Positions 33,156-41,662 of a DNA stretch of 64,000 nt are shown here, in pieces. The stretch covers positions 43,552 to 107,551 of the forward strand of contig JAHEYT010000037.1 in the NCBI GenBank assembly GCA_023251455.1. The letters run 5' to 3'. The DNA comes from Bacteroidota bacterium. GTDB taxonomy: Bacteria > Bacteroidota > Bacteroidia > Bacteroidales > Prolixibacteraceae. The translations under genes and the position numbers were made by a program. The stretch's first letter is position 1. Each line of letters begins with the position of its first letter. A model generated the notes under the pieces. The model was not told the origin of the DNA, made no database searches, and saw only the letters and a list, made by a program, of their open reading frames with translations.

Positions 33156-33539
33156 TTACCCTACCATTTCTTCAAACAGGGTATTGAATGTTTTTTCCAG
33201 GTCATTACTAAGTCCGGTGTGGGGCCTTGAGGTTTGTATCGATGCACTTCGCACTGCGGTGAGCCACCGAAAGCGTTCAGCCTGATCCAGCGATGCAATC
33301 GGTCCGCCCCCTTTTTCTCCGTCAGCGATGATGCGGAAGGCTTCCAGATTTTTGCGGATCTCATCCATATCAGCGTCAGGCTTCAGCATAAGTATCTTTT
33401 CCTGAGAAAGGTGGTACTTCATTCGAATGAATTTTTCCTTTTTACAGAATAAGATCACCCCGACATTGACGAACTCTTCACGTTCGACTACCGGAACAAC
33501 CCGTACAATGGCATATTCATATTGATGTTTCGGCTGCAT
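33156..33539 (-). CDS. DUF3037-domain protein
   Basis: A 127-residue protein matching DUF3037 over its whole length: YEYAIVRVVPVVEREEFVNVGVILFCKKEKFIRMKYHL, then IASLDQAERFRWLTAVRSASIQTSRPHTGLSND. No catalytic motif is known. Its start overlaps the end of the HipA-like kinase gene by 23 bases, so the two are translationally linked. DUF3037 is frequently found directly behind this kinase type, suggesting a two-component functional unit, perhaps substrate or regulator. Confidence 0.88.
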   Translation of the reverse strand: MQPKHQYEYAIVRVVPVVEREEFVNVGVILFCKKEKFIRMKYHLSQEKILMLKPDADMDEIRKNLEAFRIIADGEKGGGPIASLDQAERFRWLTAVRSASIQTSRPHTGLSNDLEKTFNTLFEEMVG

Positions 33540-34302
33540 CCTGAACGGTTTGAATAAACTGGTTTGAATAATTCAGGCGGTTACTTAAAAAAGTGAAATA
33601 TACGTTCCTTAATTGCTCCGGCGTTTCGTCCTGTAATTCCCATTGAAGCCAATCGTCGGGAATCAATTGAACGATTTCCCGGATTTTGTTTTCAGTAATC
33701 AGTTCCCTGCAGATCCGGTCTGCCTCTTCCATTTGGGTCGCCTGTGGAAGCAAAACATGATCTTTTATATACAGAAACGGACTTGTCGATTTCTTCTCCC
33801 AACCCTCCCAGGAATATTGAAAATACAGGCAGGACCCATGATCAATCAGCCATAATTCCTTGTGCCAGATGAGCATATTGGTATTACGGAACGATCGGTC
33901 CACATTGGTAATAAAACTATCAAACCATACGATTTTGGAGGCCAGAAGCGGATCTATTTTAGTCACTACCGGATCGTATGTGAAAGCGCCTGATAAAAAA
34001 TGTAAGCCCAGGTTTAAGCCTTGACTTGCTTTTAAAAGATCCTGAATTTCCTCATCTCCCTCCGAACGGCCAAAGCATTCATCCAACTCCGCAAAAACAA
34101 GCTCAGGCACTTTTAAACCCAGCGCCCTGGCAATCTCGCCACCGATTAATTCAGCAATAAGCGTTTTTACCCCGTGTCCTCCGCCTTTGAACTTAATCAC
34201 ATATTTGAAGTCATCATCGGCTTCGGCCAATGCAGGCAATGAACCACCTTCCCTAAGTGGTTGCATATATCGCGTGACTGTAACTGTTCGAATAGTATCC
34301 AT
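33517..34302 (-). CDS. HipA-like (HipA_2-type) kinase
   Basis: About 261 residues from the ATG at 34302 (a TTG at 34323 is in frame but not needed). It is shorter than HipA and lacks its N-terminal lobe module. Kinase elements: ATP-lysine region DFKYVIKFKGGGHGVKTLIAELIGGEIARALGL (Lys37 likely), catalytic loop FDSFITNVDRSFRNTNML (Asp135, Asn residues following) and metal-binding LWLIDHG (Asp154). HipA kinases phosphorylate tRNA-ligase targets or other proteins and often act as toxins; for this short family the target is not established. No HipB-like DNA-binding antitoxin is present; instead the partner is DUF3037, overlapping by 23 bases. Confidence 0.85.
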   Translation of the reverse strand: MDTIRTVTVTRYMQPLREGGSLPALAEADDDFKYVIKFKGGGHGVKTLIAELIGGEIARALGLKVPELVFAELDECFGRSEGDEEIQDLLKASQGLNLGLHFLSGAFTYDPVVTKIDPLLASKIVWFDSFITNVDRSFRNTNMLIWHKELWLIDHGSCLYFQYSWEGWEKKSTSPFLYIKDHVLLPQATQMEEADRICRELITENKIREIVQLIPDDWLQWELQDETPEQLRNVYFTFLSNRLNYSNQFIQTVQDAAETSI

Positions 34303-34455
34303 TATGAGGGTAAAAGTAATCAATAATTAAACGGTCGCCCAATGCACATGCAAAAACACCCGCTGAAAAATTTGCTCCTGATGATATTAATATAAAATGC
34401 ACGATCCCTTTAGCTTGTGCTGAAATAACTCTATGCTGAAATAATCGCAGATTGA

Positions 34456-34533
34456 AAGTGTAAGAGTTTAATGCCAGATTTAAACACGATGATCTACTGG
34501 TCGCTGGTGCATTTTGAAGTGCTTACCAAATAA
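34456..34533 (+). pseudogene. Relic of the 3' end of a second hxlR-type gene
   Basis: Reading plus-strand codons up to the stop TAA at 34531-34533 gives KCKSLMPDLNTMIYWSLVHF followed by EVLTK, which aligns without gaps to the last 25 residues of the HxlR protein at 32700-33035 (AKSLIPVLNTMIDWSLVHF, EEVTK). A TGA at 34453-34455 closes the frame upstream, and no start or DNA-binding part remains. At the DNA level the two copies have clearly diverged, so this is an old duplicate or the remnant of a paralog truncated by rearrangement. The DUF3037/HipA-like pair lies exactly between the two 3' ends. Confidence 0.75.
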
Positions 34534-34545
34534 AGACCTTGAACT

Positions 34546-35901
34546 TTAATCAGTTTTATCTCCGTTTGTGCGTTTAAAAATGTAATATGCAGGAATACCT
34601 GCAATAACTGTAAGTGAAGCTATTGACGACTCAATGGGTCTTTCAAGAAATGCCAGAAAAAGGATGAGGATTCCTGGCGTTATATAAATTACCTGTGCAA
34701 ATGGGAATCCTGCAATTCTTAGCGCGTTTGGATTGTTCTTCCTTAATTTGAAAACACCGATCACAGTCAGTATGGGGAAAATTCCCAATGCAAATCCCAT
34801 ATAGGTCAGCACCTGTACAAAAGTTCCTGAAAGGGCAAGGATAGTGGCAATTATACCCTGCAAAACAATGGAATTGGAAGGTGCCTGAAATTTGGGATGA
34901 ATCCGTGCAACCGATTTAAAGAATAGTCCGTCTTTTGCCATCGAATAATACACTCTGGGACCAATAATAATAAATGCGCTGAGCGATGAAAAAAGTGCAA
35001 ACGCTATCAGCAAAGAGAAGAGTGTGTCGGCTGATTTTCCGAACAAATTTCCCATTACAAGTCCGCCGACAGAAATCACGCCTTTCATTTCTTCCGGATG
35101 AATTCCATAAATGTATAATACATTCAGGCCAAGATAGATCAGCATTACGATGCCTGTTCCAACGATGAGCGACCGGGGCAATATTTTAGACGGGTTCTTT
35201 ATTTCGGCGCCCAAATAAGTCGATGCATTCCAGCCACTATAAGCAAACATGATCCACATCAACGAAAGTCCAATGGTTTTCCATCCGGCAAAATCGGACG
35301 AAATGCCACTTCCCTCATTAAAATTATTGAGGTCGCCTTTTCCTGAAAGAAATCCTGCCAGCAGAAGGAACACAATAAGCGCGACCTTTAAAAGCGTGAG
35401 TATGTTTTGAATGACGGTTCCGGTTTTTATTCCGCGGTAATGAATCAGTGTAAAGATCAGGATAACACTTACTGAAAGAAATGTGCGGGTGGCAGCCTGA
35501 TCCATTATTCCTGCACTTTCAAATCCGTTGGGAATGGCAGGGATTGCCCGGCAGAAATATTCGCTAAAACCCATAGCCGAAGCTGCAATCGGAGCCGAAA
35601 ATCCAACGACAAACGAGACCCATCCGCTCAGAAAACCAAACAATGGATGATAGAGCCTGGACAGAAAATGATACTCGCCTCCGGCTCCCGGCATGGCGGC
35701 TCCAAGTTCTCCGTAAGAAAGCGCACCGCATAGTGCAATAACTCCTCCAACGACCCACAGTCCCAGCATTAACAGCGGATTATTCAGTCCTGCCATTAAA
35801 AGGCCCGAGGTGGTGAATATTCCGGCGCCAATCATATTGGCTACCACAATGTTTGTCGCGGGGAAAAGTCCCAGTTTCCGTTGCAGATGATCTTCTGTCA
35901 T
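34546..35901 (-). CDS. APC-superfamily amino acid permease
   Basis: A 451-residue membrane protein with about 12 helices. Helix 1 contains the substrate-contact motif NIVVANMIGAGIFTTSGLL, helix 6 FAYSGWNASTYLGAEIKNPSKILPRSL, typical for APC amino acid transporters of the basic-amino-acid/polyamine and LAT-like groups. The substrate is not determinable. It lies 11 bases upstream of nothing related: the next gene on the same strand ahead of it is the exported O-methyltransferase, which ends 11 bases before this start and may be co-transcribed. Confidence 0.9.
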   Translation of the reverse strand: MTEDHLQRKLGLFPATNIVVANMIGAGIFTTSGLLMAGLNNPLLMLGLWVVGGVIALCGALSYGELGAAMPGAGGEYHFLSRLYHPLFGFLSGWVSFVVGFSAPIAASAMGFSEYFCRAIPAIPNGFESAGIMDQAATRTFLSVSVILIFTLIHYRGIKTGTVIQNILTLLKVALIVFLLLAGFLSGKGDLNNFNEGSGISSDFAGWKTIGLSLMWIMFAYSGWNASTYLGAEIKNPSKILPRSLIVGTGIVMLIYLGLNVLYIYGIHPEEMKGVISVGGLVMGNLFGKSADTLFSLLIAFALFSSLSAFIIIGPRVYYSMAKDGLFFKSVARIHPKFQAPSNSIVLQGIIATILALSGTFVQVLTYMGFALGIFPILTVIGVFKLRKNNPNALRIAGFPFAQVIYITPGILILFLAFLERPIESSIASLTVIAGIPAYYIFKRTNGDKTD

Positions 35902-35912
35902 GGTGCGACCTG

Positions 35913-36572
35913 CTATTTTTCTGCTCTTTTGTAGCTTATTAATAAACCCGCTCCGTCAGTGTTCAAGGTGGTTTCATAATTTTTAAGGCTTCTTACGTAT
36001 TGCAGGTAATCGCCCTCACCCATTCGTCTTCTTTCCGAAATATTATGCGTGGCATAGCAACCTCCGACTTTTAGTTTGGGATCAACATCAATAAAATAGT
36101 TTTTATACCAGTCTTTGTCGGCATCGCTGAAAACAAAGTCAAAAGGCCCTTTCAGCTCTTTTACCAGCTGGTGTGCATTAGCCAGACGGGCATCGATGTA
36201 CTCAGATAATCCGGCCTTTTTGAAATTTTCGAGTGCCGTTTTATGCCTTTCTTCATCAATGTCGATAGTAATCAATTTACCTCCGGTCTTGCTGAGCGCC
36301 CACGCGATGTAAATTCCTGAATGACCAGTTGAGGTGCCAATCTCCAGCGCGTTTTTGTAATTTCCTTTGATAATCAGGTCGTAAAGAGATTGTGCGTCAG
36401 CATTGGGAACATTCATATCATGCCATTGCCCGGAATGATCGGAAAGAAATTTTCTCACTTTTTCATCGAGTGCCGGGTTTTCTTTTAAAGTCTGAGCTTT
36501 TACTTGTCCCGGAATAATTGCCGCTGTTATAAGCAGACAAAAAATAAGGTCAATAATTTTCCTTGTTTTCAT
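35913..36572 (-). CDS. Exported class I O-methyltransferase-like protein
   Basis: A 219-residue protein. Residues 1-27 form a clear signal peptide (hydrophobic LIFCLLITAAII, cleavage near V-K-A-Q). The remainder is a methyltransferase_24/caffeoyl-CoA OMT-like Rossmann domain: NALEIGTSTGHSGIYIAWAL (SAM-binding), LITIDIDEERHKTALENFKKAG and FDFVFSDADKDWYKNYFIDVDPKLKVGGCYATHN. All key SAM and metal-site elements look intact. Secretion of a SAM-dependent enzyme is odd because SAM is cytosolic; the protein may bind another ligand or be retained. The 122 bases between its start and the acr3 stop contain a small inverted repeat TGACT-N7-AGTCA. Confidence 0.85.
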   Translation of the reverse strand: MKTRKIIDLIFCLLITAAIIPGQVKAQTLKENPALDEKVRKFLSDHSGQWHDMNVPNADAQSLYDLIIKGNYKNALEIGTSTGHSGIYIAWALSKTGGKLITIDIDEERHKTALENFKKAGLSEYIDARLANAHQLVKELKGPFDFVFSDADKDWYKNYFIDVDPKLKVGGCYATHNISERRRMGEGDYLQYVRSLKNYETTLNTDGAGLLISYKRAEK

Positions 36573-36694
36573 GTTCTTTGGGTTTTAATAAATATTCAGA
36601 ATTTAAATGATATGACTAATTTTCAGTCATTTAGTTTAATCGTCAATATTTAGTTCCAAGAAACGAAAGGAGGTAATTTTTATGCCAGCAGAAT

Positions 36695-37747
36695 TTAATT
36701 CGGATTGACTGCGGTGAAATATTTTCGTTTAAACCAGAAAGCCACATTCACCAACCCGATCATTACCGGAACTTCAACCAATGGCCCAATTACGGTTGCA
36801 AAGGCTGCCTGTGAGTTGATTCCGAATACGGCGATAGCCACTGCAATAGCTAATTCGAAATCGTTGCTTCCTGCCGTAAAAGCCATTGTTGTCGATTTTT
36901 CGTACCCTTCGCCCATCCATTTGGCAGCAAAAAAGGTACTGAAAAACATGAATGCGAAGTAGATGGTATAAGGTATTGCAACGCGAATGACATCCATAGG
37001 CAATTCGATGATTTTTTCGCCTTTCAGCGAGAACATCACAAAAATGGTAAACAGCAATGCAGCTGGTGTTAACACGGAAATTTTAGGAATAAACCTGGAA
37101 AAGTACCAATCGCTCCCCATCCAGTTGCGGAGAGCCAGGTTCGAAATCAGTCCGGCGGCAAAAGGTATTCCCAAATAAATCAGCACAGTAATTGCAATTT
37201 CTGAAATGGAGACTTCAACAATAGCACCTTTTAAACCAAACAGCGGCGGCAAAAGTGTGATAAAAACATAGGCATAAACTGAGTACAGAAATACCTGAAA
37301 GATCGCATTGAAAGCCACCAGTCCGGCAGCCAATTCGGTGTCGCCTTTAGCCAGATCGTTCCAAACCAGCACCATGGCAATACATCGGGCCAATCCTACC
37401 AATATGACACCGACCATTAACCCCGGCTGATTGTGCAGGAATAGAATAGCCAGAAAGAACATGACCAGTGGGCCAATAATCCAGTTTTGTGTAAGTGATA
37501 AGCTAAGTAACTTCAGGTTTTTAAAAACCAGCGGTAATTTCTCATATTTCACTTTGGCTAGTGGCGGGTACATCATCAGCACCAAGCCAATAGCAATGGG
37601 AATATTGGTCGTGCCTGAGCTTAATGAATTCCAGAAACCTGAAATTTCAGGTATTCCAAAACCCACTACCACTCCTGTAAACATTACGAGGAAAATCCAA
37701 AGTGTAAGGTATCGGTCGAAAAATGAAAGTTGTTTTGCTGTGCTCAT
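36695..37747 (-). CDS. acr3: ACR3-family arsenite efflux transporter
   Basis: A 350-residue ten-helix transporter of the bile-acid/arsenite family. Typical blocks are [23 protein letters not shown], the conserved Cys in [19 protein letters not shown] and the C-terminal [23 protein letters not shown]3 exports trivalent arsenite using the membrane potential. It is the last gene of the arsR-arsC-arsM-acr3 operon, 23 bases after arsM. Family members are sometimes named ArsB; by sequence this is the ACR3 type, not the 12-helix ArsB. Confidence 0.93.
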   Translation of the reverse strand: MSTAKQLSFFDRYLTLWIFLVMFTGVVVGFGIPEISGFWNSLSSGTTNIPIAIGLVLMMYPPLAKVKYEKLPLVFKNLKLLSLSLTQNWIIGPLVMFFLAILFLHNQPGLMVGVILVGLARCIAMVLVWNDLAKGDTELAAGLVAFNAIFQVFLYSVYAYVFITLLPPLFGLKGAIVEVSISEIAITVLIYLGIPFAAGLISNLALRNWMGSDWYFSRFIPKISVLTPAALLFTIFVMFSLKGEKIIELPMDVIRVAIPYTIYFAFMFFSTFFAAKWMGEGYEKSTTMAFTAGSNDFELAIAVAIAVFGINSQAAFATVIGPLVEVPVMIGLVNVAFWFKRKYFTAVNPN

Positions 37748-37770
37748 AGGTATTTTTGAAATTGTTGTAA

Positions 37771-38577
37771 TTATTGTTTATGCCCCGAAACTGTAATGCT
37801 GAATATTCCCGTATCTCCGTTTTTGAAATCTTCCATTTCGGATTTCGATAGATACTTATCCAGGACTTCGTCTGGAATAGATATTACCTTTAGTTTGTGG
37901 ATAGTGATATTTTTAAAACCTGCACTGTTAATGATGTCGAGATAGTGATCCATTGATACAGCTCCGGCAACACACCCAACATACATTTCAGCATCTTTGC
38001 GCAGCGCTTGGGGTAATTCACCTTTAACGACTACATCCGAAACACAGAAATGACCTCCTGTCTTCAATACCCGCCACATTTGGGCAAAAGCTTTGTTTTT
38101 ATCAGGAACTAAGTTTAAGACACAGTTCGATACAATCACATCAAAATTATTATCTGGCAATGGCATTTCCTCAATGTCACCCTGCACAAATTCAATATTG
38201 GTGAACCCAAGTTTCTGATTGTTTTCAATTGCTTTGTCAACCATCGCATCGGTAAAATCGAGACCAGTAACTTTTCCTGATTCTCCAACCAGGACGCTGG
38301 CAACAAAACAATCATTTCCGGCGCCACTTCCCAAATCAAGCACATGATCACCAATTTTCAGCTCTGCAAATTGTGTGGGAAGTCCACAACCTAATCCCAA
38401 ATCAGCTTCAGGATTGTAGCCTGGAATATTCTTGTATTCGTCGCCAATCATGCTAAATTCCAAGTCCCCGCAACAACCTGTTGTTCCGCAACACGACGAT
38501 TGGTTCATCAATATGCTTTGATTGGCAATGGCTCCGTATTTTTCTTTTACTACCAGTTTTAAATCTTCGGCTTTCAT
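37771..38577 (-). CDS. arsM: Arsenite S-adenosylmethionine methyltransferase ArsM
   Basis: About 268 residues from the ATG at 38577. SAM-binding motif [20 protein letters not shown] is present. The conserved arsenic-binding cysteines are Cys64 (LGLGCGLP), Cys152 (IVSNCVLNL) and Cys202 (YVGCVAGA); a Cys-rich N-terminus ([12 protein letters not shown], 28-39) is typical of bacterial ArsM. It methylates As(III) to methyl- and dimethylarsenicals. Its start overlaps the arsC stop by 4 bases (ATGA), indicating coupled translation. An ArsP-like permease, the known exporter class for methylarsenite, is encoded 4 kb away. Confidence 0.93.
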   Translation of the reverse strand: MKAEDLKLVVKEKYGAIANQSILMNQSSCCGTTGCCGDLEFSMIGDEYKNIPGYNPEADLGLGCGLPTQFAELKIGDHVLDLGSGAGNDCFVASVLVGESGKVTGLDFTDAMVDKAIENNQKLGFTNIEFVQGDIEEMPLPDNNFDVIVSNCVLNLVPDKNKAFAQMWRVLKTGGHFCVSDVVVKGELPQALRKDAEMYVGCVAGAVSMDHYLDIINSAGFKNITIHKLKVISIPDEVLDKYLSKSEMEDFKNGDTGIFSITVSGHKQ

Positions 38578-38999
38578 AATTGAGGTTTGATTTGTTCGAT
38601 GTAAAACTTCCAAAAACCATCTTTAATCTCGTCGCGAACTCGGATATATTCGTTCCAGATAAATTCATCAGTTCCAACTGCGTGCGATGGATCGTCGAAG
38701 CCAATGTGCAAGCGGTGTTTTACTTTTCCGATGAATGCCGGACAACTTTCGTTGGCACCACCGCAAACGGTAATTACATAATCCCATTCGTCATTCAGGT
38801 ATTTTTCAACCGAATCGGAGGTGTGGTGATTGATGTCTATGCCAATTTCTTTCATGGCGGCAACCGCCTTGTGGTTCAATTTTCCGGAGGCTTCAGTACC
38901 GGCAGAACAAACGGTAATGTTCGGATCGAACGACTGTAAAAAGCCATGAGCCATTTGGCTGCGGCAACTGTTGCCAGTGCAAAGAATAAGGACTTTCAT
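38574..38999 (-). CDS. arsC: Arsenate reductase ArsC, low-molecular-weight phosphatase type
   Basis: A 141-residue LMW-phosphatase-fold protein. The P-loop CTGNSCRSQMA spans residues 7-17 with nucleophile Cys7. Further cysteines in VCSAGTEA and ITVCGGANESCPAF fit the thioredoxin-coupled ArsC mechanism with an intramolecular Cys relay. DDPSHA is the usual acid-residue block. It reduces arsenate to arsenite for efflux by ACR3 or methylation by ArsM. It overlaps arsM by 4 bases and follows arsR by 44 bases. Confidence 0.93.
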   Translation of the reverse strand: MKVLILCTGNSCRSQMAHGFLQSFDPNITVCSAGTEASGKLNHKAVAAMKEIGIDINHHTSDSVEKYLNDEWDYVITVCGGANESCPAFIGKVKHRLHIGFDDPSHAVGTDEFIWNEYIRVRDEIKDGFWKFYIEQIKPQL

Positions 39000-39043
39000 A
39001 TATTTAAGACTTTAGATTATTAGACAATAGATTTTAGACTTAT

Positions 39044-39379
39044 TTATTCACAAGAGAAGTTTTCCGGAAGTTGAATTTCCTCCATAAACGAGATTAAAAG
39101 GTTTTTCATTTCTTTTACCTTTTCGCCATCCAAACAATACTTCATTTTTACTCCTTCCACATGCCCTTTAATCAAACCAACTTCTTTTAATTCTTTCAGA
39201 TGCTGATTAACGGTTGTGCGGCTTAGCGGCAACTCGTCCGAAATATCGCCTGAAATACAGTTTTTTGACTTTGCCAGAAAATTCAGGATTTGTAGTCGGG
39301 CCGGGTGGGAGAGGGCCTTAAATAAATTCGCTTTTTCCTGAAGCGCTTCGTCGAAGAGTTCCGTTTTTGAAACTACCAT
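39044..39379 (-). CDS. arsR: ArsR-family repressor of the acr3 arsenic operon
   Basis: A 111-residue winged-helix protein: LFKALSHPARLQILNFLAKSKNC, SGDISDELPLSRTTVNQHLKELKEVGLIKGHVEG is the recognition region. Cysteines at 41, 82 and 110 are candidates for As(III) binding; the position of Cys41 at the end of helix 3, and of Cys110 near the C-terminus, differs from the CxxC of E. coli ArsR. It starts about 20 bases downstream of a long inverted repeat (39399-39442), its likely operator, and leads the operon arsC-arsM-acr3. Confidence 0.92.
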   Translation of the reverse strand: MVVSKTELFDEALQEKANLFKALSHPARLQILNFLAKSKNCISGDISDELPLSRTTVNQHLKELKEVGLIKGHVEGVKMKYCLDGEKVKEMKNLLISFMEEIQLPENFSCE

Positions 39380-39398
39380 GATTCATTGTTTTAAATGC

Positions 39399-39442
39399 GA
39401 CGTAAATATACGCCATAATTAAATAAGACGTATATTTACGTC
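39399..39442. promoter_or_regulatory. Probable ArsR operator of the acr3 operon
   Basis: Perfect 14-bp inverted repeat: GACGTAAATATACG (39399-39412) and CGTATATTTACGTC (39429-39442), 16 bases apart. Each half is itself nearly palindromic, so this could be two dimer sites. It lies 20 bases upstream of the arsR start and overlaps the region where the promoter must be (TATATTTA resembles a -7 box). Confidence 0.7.
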
Positions 39443-39621
39443 ATTAAACTTTGATTAAAATTTTCAGGAGATTATTGGGGAATTTGAAGGATGTTATGTA
39501 CGAAGCAGATTTTGACCTGCATTAATTTCACTTATCATAAAAGACAATCTGACACTTTATGTTTTTTGTGAAATGTCGGTCGGCTTTTGTTGGCCTTGAA
39601 GGAAACGGGAAAACGTAATCC

Positions 39622-39660
39622 GATTCTTTGCTCGAACAAGAATTGTTCGAGCAAAGAATC
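39622..39660. terminator. Strong stem-loop after the DUF1573 gene
   Basis: A perfect 18-bp stem (39622-39639 with 39643-39660) and a 3-nt loop GAA. It begins 14 bases past the stop of the minus-strand DUF1573 gene and probably ends its transcript, although no long T run follows on that strand. It may alternatively be an interspersed palindromic repeat. Confidence 0.55.
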
Positions 39661-39673
39661 AAGATTTTAGAGT

Positions 39674-40069
39674 TTATTGTTTGGCAGTAACGGTGCCTTT
39701 AATAATTAAAACTAAAGGGGAATTTACAGCATTCGAATTCACCGTAATTGACTTGGTAAATGCACCAACATTATTGGTGTTGTAGGTTACTTTTATAGAG
39801 CCTTTTTCGCCCGGGGCAACAGGAGTTCTGGTCCATTCAGGAACAGTACAGCCGCATGAAGCTTTTACATCGTTCAGCACAATAGGCGCTTTCCCTTTAT
39901 TTGTAAAAGCAAAAATACAGCTACCATCGCTACTCTGAACAATTGTTCCGTAATCGTGCGTAGTGGTTGCAAAAACGATTGAATCCTGCGGAGTTGCCGG
40001 TTTGTCCTGTGCTTGAATGGTAAAAGCAGCAATGAACATCATGGCAATAATTGTGAATAATTTTTTCAT
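39674..40069 (-). CDS. Secreted DUF1573-domain protein
   Basis: A 131-residue exported protein (signal peptide to about residue 20, F-T-I-Q-A). The mature part is one DUF1573 Ig-like domain: HDYGTIVQSSDGSCIFAFTNKGKAPIVLNDVKASCGCTVPEWTRTPVAPGEKGSIKVTYNTNNVGAFTKSITVNSN. The C-G-C-T-x-P-x-W motif and PGExGxIxVxYxT are family hallmarks. These proteins are very common in Bacteroidota and their role is unknown. A perfect 16-bp palindrome lies about 100 bases upstream. The protein differs from the second DUF1573 protein (49410-49886), which is a lipoprotein. Confidence 0.9.
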   Translation of the reverse strand: MKKLFTIIAMMFIAAFTIQAQDKPATPQDSIVFATTTHDYGTIVQSSDGSCIFAFTNKGKAPIVLNDVKASCGCTVPEWTRTPVAPGEKGSIKVTYNTNNVGAFTKSITVNSNAVNSPLVLIIKGTVTAKQ

Positions 40070-40170
40070 GTTTTGAATTTTATTTATTAAAGTATTTATA
40101 GCTAACTATTTCAAAGGCAGTGTGGTTGAAATGTTTTGTGTATTAAGTTCATTTATGCTTATAATGAATC

Positions 40171-40186
40171 ATCACTAATTAGTGAT
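40171..40186. promoter_or_regulatory. Perfect 16-bp palindrome upstream of the DUF1573 gene
   Basis: ATCACTAATTAGTGAT is a perfect palindrome located 102-117 bases upstream of the DUF1573 start and about 180 bases upstream of the divergent PQQ-type gene. It is a candidate binding site for a dimeric regulator; which gene it serves is not clear. Confidence 0.35.
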
Positions 40187-40368
40187 ATGTGACAAAAATA
40201 AATGACATATTTAGCAGATGCAAATATAGATCAATAAATTTTATATAAGTATTTTTTTTCTTAATGATAGTTAATAAGGCTCTTAAAATCAACTTGAATA
40301 CTTAGTTTTGAATACAATAGATAATTTACTAAAACCAAATATTCATAATCACCCTAATTTTCATAACC

Positions 40369-41607
40369 ATGAAATCAAACCTCCTCCTTTTAATTTTTGC
40401 ATGCTTTTTCAATTTTGTGACTAATAGTTATGGACAATCCATTTCACAATGGCGCGGAGCCAATCGCGATGGAATTTATCCAGACCAGAATCTTCTGAAA
40501 ATCTGGCCCGAAACTGGCCCAAAACTGCTTTGGTTGACCGAAGAAATTGGCAATGGGTATAGTTCTCCTGTTATTTCTGACGGAAAGCTATTTATCAACG
40601 GAGAAATTGACAGTATCAGTCATGTTTTTGCATTCGATCAGAATGGAAAGCTTATCTGGAAAACGCCAAATGGCCGTGAATTCTTTGGTGAAGGTTATTC
40701 CGGTCACTTCCCTGGTGCACGGTCAGCACCTACCGTGTATGACAATTTGATCTACGTTTGCTCCGGTCTGGGGCGTATTGCCTGTATGGAAGTAGCTTCA
40801 GGAAAATTGAAATGGACGGTGGACATGAATAAGGATCTGGGTGGAAAGCTAAATATGTTTGGAAATTCGGAGTCGCTGTTGGTTGATGCGAAAAATGTGT
40901 ATTGTATGCCGGGCGGATCGGAGAACAATGTTGTGGCGCTCAACCGGCTTACCGGCAAGGTGGTTTGGACATCGAAAGCATTAGGCGATGTGGTTTCGTT
41001 TTGTTCGCCGATGATAATCAAACTTCCGGAGTTAAATATACTTGTTACCCTATCGCGTGAATATCTGATGGGTTTAGATGCCAAAAACGGTGAACTGCTT
41101 TGGTCGCAAAAAGAAGATTCGGTGAAACTAGAGGGTGAATATTGCAACACACCAATTTATGCCGATGGTTTTATATATGAAATCTCGGGTGTGGAGAAAG
41201 GTACCGGAGCTTTTAAACTTGAGTTATCGCCTGATGGAAAATCAATAAAACCAATCTGGAAAAATGACAAAGTGAAAAATCCAATGGGCGGTTTTGTGAA
41301 AATTGGTGACAGGATTTATACTACTTCAGAGGATAAGAAACTGAAAGTTCTGGATACACAAACTGGTCAGTTAGTCGAAACACTTAGTGGGATGAAAGGG
41401 AGCCTGATTGCAGCCGATAGTCTGTTGTTTTGTTATACCGATAATGGCTATGTGAATCTGATTAAAGGAATAGGATCAAAACTGGAAGTAGTCAGCAAAT
41501 TTAAAATTACCAAAGGTGAAAAAGAACATTTTACCCATCCGGTAATTGACAGCGGCGTATTGTATGTCAGGCACGGAAATGCACTGATGGCATACCAGAT
41601 AAAGTAG
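40369..41607 (+). CDS. Secreted PQQ-type beta-propeller protein
   Basis: A 412-residue exported protein (signal peptide 1-22, ends S-Y-G-Q). It consists of PQQ-like/BamB-like blades: SQWRGANRDGIYPDQNLLKIWPETGPKLLW is the classical start, followed by repeats such as GKLFINGEIDSISHVFAFDQNGKLIWKT and KVLDTQTGQLVETLSG. The pyrroloquinoline quinone ligands of methanol dehydrogenases are not apparent, so it is likely a structural or binding propeller. The leader contains TAGTTTTG (40303-40310), matching a -7 box, without a convincing -33 box. Nothing ties it to the arsenic genes on both sides. Confidence 0.87.
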   Translation: MKSNLLLLIFACFFNFVTNSYGQSISQWRGANRDGIYPDQNLLKIWPETGPKLLWLTEEIGNGYSSPVISDGKLFINGEIDSISHVFAFDQNGKLIWKTPNGREFFGEGYSGHFPGARSAPTVYDNLIYVCSGLGRIACMEVASGKLKWTVDMNKDLGGKLNMFGNSESLLVDAKNVYCMPGGSENNVVALNRLTGKVVWTSKALGDVVSFCSPMIIKLPELNILVTLSREYLMGLDAKNGELLWSQKEDSVKLEGEYCNTPIYADGFIYEISGVEKGTGAFKLELSPDGKSIKPIWKNDKVKNPMGGFVKIGDRIYTTSEDKKLKVLDTQTGQLVETLSGMKGSLIAADSLLFCYTDNGYVNLIKGIGSKLEVVSKFKITKGEKEHFTHPVIDSGVLYVRHGNALMAYQIK

Positions 41608-41614
41608 ATTGTAA

Positions 41615-41649
41615 AGGGATTCCATCTTTTTAATTGAGATGGAATCCTT
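41615..41649. terminator. Bidirectional terminator between the PQQ-type and ProC-like genes
   Basis: Stem of 11 perfect base pairs (41617-41627 with 41637-41647), extended by two further pairs, with a 9-nt A/T loop. It lies between two converging genes, 10 bases after the plus-strand stop, and can serve both. Confidence 0.7.
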
Positions 41650-41662
41650 GAAAAATATTGTT

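Noticed and set aside
34419..34444. Tandem 10-bp repeat GCTGAAATAA, 16 bases apart
   Set aside because: Only two short copies in A/T-rich decayed sequence next to the hxlR relic; too little to call a functional iteron or regulatory array.
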